Source: Flavobacteriales bacterium (GTDB lineage Bacteria > Bacteroidota > Bacteroidia > Flavobacteriales_D > Sanyastnellaceae). Taken from it: DNA of 64,000 bases. Made by a program: the position numbers and the translations under genes. Shown here in pieces: positions 58,696 to 64,000 of the stretch. The notes under the pieces are model-generated. The model had not been told where the DNA came from, searched no databases, and saw only the letters and a list, made by a program, of their open reading frames with translations. Every line of letters begins with the position of its first letter. Position 1 is the first letter of the stretch. Where the stretch lies: NCBI GenBank assembly GCA_020437755.1, contig JAGQVX010000002.1, forward strand, positions 1 to 64,000. The letters are read 5' to 3'.

Positions 58696-58993
58696 ATAAG
58701 TCGATCTTGGTTCTATTGATCTCTTCCTTAAGCACCGGATTACGGAGGGACTTCGACGAAACAATGTCAATTTTTCGACCCACAATTTGCTCTAGTTCTT
58801 CTTTCAACGCGAAGTAATTATCCGCATATTCCAGTACTTGGATATCTTCAGAAAACCGCACCAGAAAATCGACATCACTCTCGGGCGTCATTTCATCACG
58901 TGCGGCCGATCCAAACACGGAAATTGAAGTCACCCTACGCGCTACACATAGAGCTATTATTTCATCCAAACGATCTTCTAAAAGTTGCAACAT
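58685..58993 (-). CDS. mntA: MntA-like nucleotidyltransferase antitoxin
   Basis: The 102-residue minimal nucleotidyltransferase has the GSx10DxD active site: Gly28, Ser29 and Asp40, Asp42 in FGSAARDEMTPESDVDFLV. With a HepT gene overlapping its 3' end it is the antitoxin of an HEPN/MNT pair; known MntA proteins inactivate HepT by adding AMP groups to its RX4HXY tyrosine. No phage-defence gene is close by. It is first in the two-gene operon. Confidence 0.9.
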   Translation of the reverse strand: MLQLLEDRLDEIIALCVARRVTSISVFGSAARDEMTPESDVDFLVRFSEDIQVLEYADNYFALKEELEQIVGRKIDIVSSKSLRNPVLKEEINRTKIDLYAA

Positions 58994-59040
58994 TATAGTT
59001 CAAATATAGCGATAATGGAAATGCCCTTACGGAATACCCC

Positions 59041-59928
59041 TCACACCTCCAACATCATAATCGCACCCGGATCCACTTCAATGCACACAGGCAATGCAAA
59101 ACTCAGCTCACCATCTTTCTCCATCCGTACCGGACCTTCCAGTTCAACACGCGGAGTTCGAAAATAACACACTTCCGGGTGGTCAATGCGATCGCCACGG
59201 CGCAGAGATGATGACTTTCGCAGGTAGGTAAACAAACTAATGTCTCCGATTACTGTTATATCCAACAACCCATCATGAACAAGAGCACCGGGGGCTATAA
59301 ACAGACCGGTGCCAAAACATTTTCCGTTGGCAGCGGCGATGAGTTTTGCCTTTCCTTCCCACGTTTCATGTGCCATTCGGCAAATGAGATGTTCGTTTCT
59401 GGCAGTGATCAAGGTCTTGACAATGGCCCAGGTGTATTTCAATCGGGGTCCTAGCCAGCTGGGGGCATGCGCCAAATGTCCTACGGCAACCGCTCCAATT
59501 CCGGCATCAGCAATGTTGAGCGCATACTCCTGCCCTTCGCCGCTGCTCAGCCTCAGCACATCAATGGCCTGATAACTGTTTTGTTGCAATGCCGACAACA
59601 AATGCTGTACACTCTCCGCCTGCGGAAAGGTGCGTACGAAGTCGTTGCCGGTGCCGAGTGGCAGAATAGCCATCTGTCGAAATTCACTGTGCATCAATCC
59701 GTTGACACATTCATTGGCGGTACCATCTCCCCCCACAGCTACTACCGTTCTGCATTTGGCGGATGCCTGCCTTGCCAACTCAATGGCATGACCGCTGTGA
59801 TTTGTAGGCACGATTTCATAATCTTCGTCCTTGAAAACCCGTTGGATTTCCTGAACAATCTCACCTGCGCGGCGCTTTGAAGAATTGATAATAAAGGATA
59901 CCTTCACAACGTCATTTCTACTGGCCAC
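59041..59928 (-). CDS. Diacylglycerol kinase catalytic-domain protein (YegS/DgkB-like lipid kinase)
   Basis: The 295-residue cytoplasmic lipid kinase has VAVGGDGTANECVNGLM (nucleotide site, near residue 62), LPLGTGNDFVRTF (near 90-105) and the C-terminal beta domain ending EVDPGAIMMLEV. Family members phosphorylate diacylglycerol, sphingosine or similar lipids. The first residues (VSFIINSSKRRAGEI) start the Rossmann-like domain. It is divergent from the TPR gene with 30 bp between starts. Three repeat copies occur in 400 bp of this gene. Confidence 0.9.
   Translation of the reverse strand: MASRNDVVKVSFIINSSKRRAGEIVQEIQRVFKDEDYEIVPTNHSGHAIELARQASAKCRTVVAVGGDGTANECVNGLMHSEFRQMAILPLGTGNDFVRTFPQAESVQHLLSALQQNSYQAIDVLRLSSGEGQEYALNIADAGIGAVAVGHLAHAPSWLGPRLKYTWAIVKTLITARNEHLICRMAHETWEGKAKLIAAANGKCFGTGLFIAPGALVHDGLLDITVIGDISLFTYLRKSSSLRRGDRIDHPEVCYFRTPRVELEGPVRMEKDGELSFALPVCIEVDPGAIMMLEV
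59372..59386 (-). repeat. Dispersed covarying hairpin repeat, lipid kinase copy 1
   Basis: Exact copy, GCC..GGC stem, GAAT loop; coding frame reads ICRMA. Confidence 0.85.
59464..59478 (-). repeat. Dispersed covarying hairpin repeat, lipid kinase copy 2
   Basis: GGC..GCC stem with GCAT loop; coding frame reads HLAHA. Confidence 0.8.
59753..59767 (+). repeat. Dispersed covarying hairpin repeat, lipid kinase copy 3
   Basis: GGC..GCC stem with GGAT loop; the coding strand reads ASAKC. Confidence 0.8.
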
Positions 59929-59958
59929 AAACTAACCAAAAATTGGGGCAACCTCATG

Positions 59959-61179
59959 ATGAAATTGAAATTCCTTATCCTGCTGATAATCACCCCTTTG
60001 GCAATACTGTCTCAAACCAGGGCAGAAGAACTGGCCAAGGCGTATCAGGACCTGGCAAATGGCCAGAAGGATAACGCACTCGACACGTTCCTTCGTCTGA
60101 TTGAAGACGATCCATCGGATCCGGAGGCGCTCATCGGGGCAGGAATCGTTTACTATGAAATGCGCAAACCCAACAGTTCGCTCGACGCCATGAACGAAGC
60201 CCGCAACCTCAACGGCGATGATCCGCGTCCGTTTTATTATATGGGCCTGGTGCATATTGATCACCGCAATTTCAAAGCTGCCCAGCCTATGTTTGAGCGT
60301 ACCTATTCTCTGGATAGCTTGTACACCGAAGTGAATTACTACATCGGCGCATGCCTTATGGAGCAAGGAAAGCGCGAACGAGCAGTGGAATATCTTGCGC
60401 ATCAGCTTGCCTGGGAAGGTCCCCACGCATACACCTATTTTTACTTGGGACGGAATGCACAATACCGCGGAAAAAATGACACCGCGCTGATTTACCTGGA
60501 CAGCGCACTCACCGTAAATTCGGAAGTCCCGCGTTTCTGGCTGGCCAAGGGAGATGTATACTTTGACCTGGCCAATTATGAATCGGCAATTGGAGCGTAC
60601 AGCGGTGCCCTGTTGCGCAATGACACTTACAACGAAGCTCGATACCGCAGAGGAGTAGCTTTCCTGAAAACGGGAAATGCTGCTTTGGCGGTTGAAGATC
60701 TGGAATTGGCCGCAGGCGGAAATTCGGGCGACACCGCAATTCTCGAGGCCTTGGCTGAGGCTTACCAACTTAACGCACAACACCTTGATGCCGCACAGAC
60801 CTATCAGAAGCTCATTGCATTGGTTCCGGGCGATATGGAATACCTCTTCATGCGCGGATTGTCCTATCTGGAGGGCGAATCTTATCAGTCGGCACTCGAA
60901 GATTTCGCCTTGCTCCACGATGCTTTCCCCAATGATGCCGCAGTTTCCTTCCAGTTGGGCAATTGCTACGACGGACTTGGGGATTTGGCGAATGCCTTGT
61001 ACTACTACAACCAATGTCTGGCCGTTGAGCCCAATCACAGCATGGCACGCTATAACAAGGGAAGCGTTTTGTACGCACTCGACCGAAAAGCAGAAGCCTG
61101 TGAGTTGTGGAAAACCTTGCTATCAGACGATTTTTTGAGCACCACAGCGGCCCAGACTTTGGCCGATTACTGCGAATAG
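59959..61179 (+). CDS. TPR-repeat exported protein
   Basis: The 406-residue protein (signal peptide MKLKFLILLIITPLAILSQ) consists of about ten tetratricopeptide repeats from residue 22 to the end (LAKAYQDLANGQKDNALDTFLRLIEDDPSDPEALIGAGIVYYE, DYLFMRGLSYLEGESYQSALEDFALL, VSFQLGNCYDGLGDLANALYYYNQCLAVEPN). It is probably a periplasmic or outer-membrane scaffold. The PrsW gene starts 1 bp after its stop, so the two are translated together. One repeat copy, read DLANAL, lies in the last TPR. Confidence 0.9.
   Translation: MKLKFLILLIITPLAILSQTRAEELAKAYQDLANGQKDNALDTFLRLIEDDPSDPEALIGAGIVYYEMRKPNSSLDAMNEARNLNGDDPRPFYYMGLVHIDHRNFKAAQPMFERTYSLDSLYTEVNYYIGACLMEQGKRERAVEYLAHQLAWEGPHAYTYFYLGRNAQYRGKNDTALIYLDSALTVNSEVPRFWLAKGDVYFDLANYESAIGAYSGALLRNDTYNEARYRRGVAFLKTGNAALAVEDLELAAGGNSGDTAILEALAEAYQLNAQHLDAAQTYQKLIALVPGDMEYLFMRGLSYLEGESYQSALEDFALLHDAFPNDAAVSFQLGNCYDGLGDLANALYYYNQCLAVEPNHSMARYNKGSVLYALDRKAEACELWKTLLSDDFLSTTAAQTLADYCE
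60982..60996 (+). repeat. Dispersed covarying hairpin repeat, TPR gene copy
   Basis: Core ATTTGGCGAATGCC exact, first base G; coding frame reads DLANAL. Confidence 0.8.
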
Positions 61180-61180
61180 A

Positions 61181-62716
61181 ATGACCATTATACAGGTAAT
61201 TTTAGGACTTGGTGCTGCATTCGGATTCATCATATTGTGGTCGCAGGATTTCTGGAATGCTTACAAAGAAGATGGTACTGTTCTGGCATTCGCCAAATCG
61301 GCAAAAATGCGGGAGACCCTATATTTCCTTGCCATTATGGTGGTGCCCTTCGTGGCGGTCAATGTGCTTCAGGATGGCAAACCGCTCTTCCCATTTGCCG
61401 AATGGCTGATGCCCTGGATCAGCGGGATTTTTAGTCTGGGCATTTCGTGGTTCTGGTATTCGTATGTGTCCTCGCTCGACATCTTCGAACGTGAGCCCAT
61501 ACGCACTGTCATTCTCACCTTTGTGTTGGCCTGTATGGCCATTTGGCTGGTATTCCCAATGACGCAATGGCTGCACCAATACGGCTTTCAACTAAATGGC
61601 GACCCCTGGAATGACTGGTGGTACTGCGTATTTGGAATTGGCCTTATTGAAGAGGTAGTGAAGATCTTGCCCTTTATGATCGTGTTGCGGTTCACCAAAG
61701 ACGTCAACGAGCCCTTCGATTATATTCTCTACGGATCGGTGTCTGCACTGGGATTTGCTTTCGTGGAGAACATCTCCTACCTCAACGACTGGAACCTGAG
61801 TTCTATCCTGGGACGCTCGCTATATTCGAGTCTGGCCCACATGTTCTTCACGTGTCTCATTACCTACACGCTGGCTTTGGCGCATTACCGCTATCCCAAA
61901 TGGAAGTGGAGTGTATTCCCTGCCATGTTGCTCGTAGCCGCTCTGGCTCATGGATTTTACGATTTCTGGCTCATCAATGAAGCCATGCAAATGCCCTGGG
62001 TTACCAGTATATTCTTCTTGTTGTCGATGCAGGTATGGATGACCATGAAGAACAATTTGATCAATATTTCCCCTTACTACACGAATGAAGGGATGATTCT
62101 GGAAAAGAACATGCGCTACCGTCTTGTAAACGGACTCATCACCTTGGTCTACCTTGCGTATGTAGTGATTTTTCTGACCTACGGTCGAAGCAACGCCAAT
62201 GAATACTTGCTATCGTCCTGGGCAACGAATATTTACGTTTTGGTATTTGTTGCCATTAACTTTGGGAGCCATGAGATTATTCCGGGGCGGATAAATCCAC
62301 TCATCTACTCTACCCGTCCGCTTACCATGTTCTTGCCCCGGTTTTTTGCCATACCTACGAAAACCGGCACCCGTCTCACCATGACCCGTCTCATTTCTTC
62401 GCGCAGAGGAATTGGGTTGGCCTCCCTCGCCTTTTCTAAGCGCATTCCACTCACCGGACAATTGGGAAGGCGGGTGATTTTCAATAAAGACACGGATTGC
62501 TACATGTTTGTGCTGGATCATCCCATGGAGCTGGATGGCGAGTTGCTCTCCACACGACTATTGATTGCCAATACCGATAATGGCTACGACCTCGACGACC
62601 GCAAGCTGCACCCCATTAAAGTGTATGCAGTACATCGGGACCTGCACAAATTCAATGGCATTGTCCGCGAAGCAGATGTATTTCTGATTGGAATGGTTTT
62701 GGCGCGGCGCGACTAG
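61181..62716 (+). CDS. PrsW family intramembrane metalloprotease
   Basis: The 511-residue membrane protease has ten or so hydrophobic helices. The three PrsW motifs are in order: IEEVVKILPF (EExxK), FAFVENISYLND (FxxxEN) and LAHMFFTCLITYTLA plus LAHGFYDFWL (H). In Bacillus PrsW cleaves the anti-sigma factor RsiW; here no anti-sigma factor is adjacent. A soluble C-terminal ~120 residues (SSRRGIGLASLAFSKRIPL..DLHKFNGIVREADVFLIGM) is extra to the core family. Its stop overlaps that of the convergent methyltransferase. Two repeats lie in the first 250 bp. Confidence 0.88.
   Translation: MTIIQVILGLGAAFGFIILWSQDFWNAYKEDGTVLAFAKSAKMRETLYFLAIMVVPFVAVNVLQDGKPLFPFAEWLMPWISGIFSLGISWFWYSYVSSLDIFEREPIRTVILTFVLACMAIWLVFPMTQWLHQYGFQLNGDPWNDWWYCVFGIGLIEEVVKILPFMIVLRFTKDVNEPFDYILYGSVSALGFAFVENISYLNDWNLSSILGRSLYSSLAHMFFTCLITYTLALAHYRYPKWKWSVFPAMLLVAALAHGFYDFWLINEAMQMPWVTSIFFLLSMQVWMTMKNNLINISPYYTNEGMILEKNMRYRLVNGLITLVYLAYVVIFLTYGRSNANEYLLSSWATNIYVLVFVAINFGSHEIIPGRINPLIYSTRPLTMFLPRFFAIPTKTGTRLTMTRLISSRRGIGLASLAFSKRIPLTGQLGRRVIFNKDTDCYMFVLDHPMELDGELLSTRLLIANTDNGYDLDDRKLHPIKVYAVHRDLHKFNGIVREADVFLIGMVLARRD
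61285..61299 (-). repeat. Dispersed covarying hairpin repeat, PrsW gene copy 1
   Basis: Core ATTTGGCGAATGCC exact, first base G; coding frame reads AFAKS. Confidence 0.8.
61392..61406 (+). repeat. Dispersed covarying hairpin repeat, PrsW gene copy 2
   Basis: Exact copy, GCC..GGC stem, GAAT loop; coding frame reads PFAEW. Confidence 0.85.
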
Positions 62717-63312
62717 CTTCCTTTTTGGAATACCCAGGTGGTCATGGCGCGCAATCCGTGAACTACAGTAGTCTTTAACGGGTCGAGCAACGTTCCGCCA
62801 AATTTTGCGGTGAGATCAAGGAGTTGATTTTCTGAGCAGAGGTATCTTTCTGTGCCATCCGGCAAATGAAAACGTCCATCCCCCAGATCCTGGGCTTTCT
62901 TTTCCATGCCATGAATGGATGCCATTCGGCAAATGAACACCCCGCCGGGTTTGAGTACGCGCATCAGTTCGGCAAACATGGCGTTGAATTGACCATGGTC
63001 ATGGGCAAAATGCAATACGGCAATGCTCATCACCACGTCCGCTGAATGATCGGAGAATGGAATGTGGTCAGCATCTGCCAGTCGGATGCCTTCAGAAAGA
63101 GAAGGTGCGACCGCTGCACACAGCGACCGCACCTGTTCCAATGAACGTTCATCACGATCGAAGGCCATAACGTGATAGCCATTCTGAATCATGTAGTTGA
63201 TGTTTCTTCCGTTGCCGCATCCGGCGTCCAGCACAACCTGCCCCGGATGAATACGACCTCGCAGGAGTTGGTCAAATACGTAGATATCTATCCCCTCAAA
63301 ATCCTTCAACAT
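62713..63312 (-). CDS. Class I SAM-dependent methyltransferase
   Basis: The 199-residue cytoplasmic enzyme has the SAM-binding motif I VVLDAGCGNGRNINYM, motif II acidic residue at VMAFDRD, VVMSIAVLHFAHD after it and LKPGGVFICRMAS (motif III region). The substrate is not evident; the N-terminus MLKDFEGIDIYVFDQLLRGRI is typical of small Bacteroidota methyltransferases. Convergent with PrsW, with overlapping stop codons. Two repeat copies are inside (HLPDG, ICRMA). Confidence 0.9.
   Translation of the reverse strand: MLKDFEGIDIYVFDQLLRGRIHPGQVVLDAGCGNGRNINYMIQNGYHVMAFDRDERSLEQVRSLCAAVAPSLSEGIRLADADHIPFSDHSADVVMSIAVLHFAHDHGQFNAMFAELMRVLKPGGVFICRMASIHGMEKKAQDLGDGRFHLPDGTERYLCSENQLLDLTAKFGGTLLDPLKTTVVHGLRAMTTWVFQKGS
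62864..62878 (-). repeat. Dispersed covarying hairpin repeat, methyltransferase copy 1
   Basis: GCC..GGC stem with GGAT loop; coding frame reads HLPDG. Confidence 0.8.
62921..62935 (-). repeat. Dispersed covarying hairpin repeat, methyltransferase copy 2
   Basis: Exact copy, GCC..GGC stem, GAAT loop; coding frame reads ICRMA, 57 bp from copy 1. Confidence 0.85.
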
Positions 63313-63334
63313 AACATCAACTTCTGAAAATCCT

Positions 63335-63952
63335 TTATTTTACCAGAACTACACCGCTCAATACGATGTTGTCTCCATTCTTCAATTGATAAACATAATT
63401 CCCGGCTTCCCAATCTGAAACTGCAACACGTGTCTCGCCGACTGTGACATTCTGAAAGCTCACGACTTCGCGACCTTTCAAATCGAAAACAACCAATTGG
63501 TTTCCGGTAGAGTTGATTGCCTGGAATTCAAAAACGATGTACTCCGAAGCGGGTTGAGGATAGACCGCAACGGTTGCTTCAGGCTGTATTTCGTCTACCG
63601 AAGTTGTAGCCACTACCGTAACCGTACCCGTCATACCCAATGAAGCATGAGGATCACATTGATAGTTGTATACACCGGGGATGTTAAAGGTGAAAGAGTA
63701 AACCCATCCCGAACCAACTGAATTCCCGAAAGATTCAGGGTTGTCAGGAAAGGTATCCTGAGTTCCATTGACGTTGTGTGAACCTCCGGTATTGGTCCAT
63801 TCCACCGTGTCCCCCTGATCAATAGTGATGTCGGAAGGAGACCAGGTAAATCCGTTGTTTTCAACAGCATGTGTGGTTTGAGCGGATACTTGAAACGCAC
63901 ATACTGATAGTGCAAGCGCACCCATAAAAGAAAGAGTAGATTTTACATTCAT
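63335..63952 (-). CDS. Secreted plastocyanin/azurin-like blue-copper protein with T9SS tail
   Basis: The 205-residue protein has signal MNVKSTLSFMGALALSVCAFQVSAQ and a cupredoxin domain (26-115): FTWSPSDITIDQGDTVEWTNTGGSHNVNG supplies one His ligand, and YNYQCDPHASLGMTGTVTV supplies Cys, His and Met, the full type 1 copper set. A type A T9SS tail (VYPQPASEYIVFEF..VFDLKGREVVSF..WEAGNYVYQL) ends it. It is a small surface electron carrier, possibly serving extracellular redox enzymes such as the copper protein near 48 kb. Confidence 0.92.
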   Translation of the reverse strand: MNVKSTLSFMGALALSVCAFQVSAQTTHAVENNGFTWSPSDITIDQGDTVEWTNTGGSHNVNGTQDTFPDNPESFGNSVGSGWVYSFTFNIPGVYNYQCDPHASLGMTGTVTVVATTSVDEIQPEATVAVYPQPASEYIVFEFQAINSTGNQLVVFDLKGREVVSFQNVTVGETRVAVSDWEAGNYVYQLKNGDNIVLSGVVLVK

Positions 63953-64000
63953 ATGATTTGGTATTTCAATGTTTCTGGCGGCAAGTTAGGTATTCGAAAA

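Noticed and set aside
1-64000. CRISPR array, tRNA, rRNA, integrase or prophage
   Set aside because: I looked for regular 25-40 bp repeats with spacers, T-loop GTTCRA patterns and integrase/transposase motifs by eye and found none. Absence by eye is not proof; a covariance-model scan would be decisive.

Overview
The window is chromosomal DNA of a Bacteroidota bacterium, probably a marine Flavobacteriales/Cryomorphaceae-like lineage; the exact taxon cannot be read from the sequence. The reasons are: at least eight secreted proteins ending in a type IX secretion system (T9SS) type A C-terminal sorting domain and one ending in a gliding-motility (CHU_C, type B) domain; a hybrid two-component system with fused AraC domain; S46 dipeptidyl-peptidase; and promoters of the Bacteroidota form TAnnTTTG just upstream of many genes. 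No tRNA, rRNA, CRISPR array, prophage or intact insertion sequence was seen.

Layout. 0-3.3 kb: DoxX-like protein (cut by the window edge), DUF1599 protein, then folP-cdaA and a small membrane protein read to the right. 3.4-10.4 kb: hybrid sensor/regulator, two secreted proteins and a fossil of a T9SS tail. 10.4-12.9 kb: glnS and a TPR lipoprotein. 13.1-18.7 kb: a tight six-gene operon (TetR regulator, LolA-like periplasmic protein, two FtsX/MacB permeases, LolD-like ATPase, outer-membrane beta-barrel) that looks like a self-regulated trans-envelope export system. 18.8-20.0 kb: a Fic protein behind eight 11-bp tandem units. 20-37.6 kb: mostly large secreted T9SS cargo (two choice-of-anchor B proteins, a BNR/sortilin-type protein, a CotH/lamin-tail protein, a lysyl-oxidase protein) with a LOG-family protein, Dps and a CPBP protease between. 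37.7-42 kb: a candidate small RNA, a 35-residue membrane peptide, a WecG/TagA glycosyltransferase, a palindromic tandem repeat, a DPP11-like peptidase and a membrane DnaJ protein. 42-64 kb: metabolic, membrane and envelope genes (threonine aldolase, metallophosphoesterase, GT87-like, acyltransferase, Cu-monooxygenase-like protein, patatin, DgkA, CDF exporter, ABC ATPase, Na+/solute symporter, MntA/HepT toxin-antitoxin pair, lipid kinase, PrsW, methyltransferase, blue-copper protein).

The most unusual signal is not a gene. A 14-15 bp element, consensus (C)ATTTGSCGNATGSC, occurs 25 times (27 with one relaxed position) on both strands, inside genes and between them. Its two S positions always co-vary as a base pair (GGC..GCC or GCC..GGC around a GNAT loop). 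Within genes it is read in all six frames, so it is kept at the DNA or RNA level and not as a protein motif. It behaves like a highly iterated palindrome or an uptake/recognition sequence; I know of no described Bacteroidota family that matches it, but I could not search.

Secondary items of interest are the 11-bp array in front of fic, the palindromic 96-bp tandem repeat near 39.2 kb, the bacterial lysyl oxidase with both cofactor residues, the candidate small RNA upstream of it, and two unlisted small genes.
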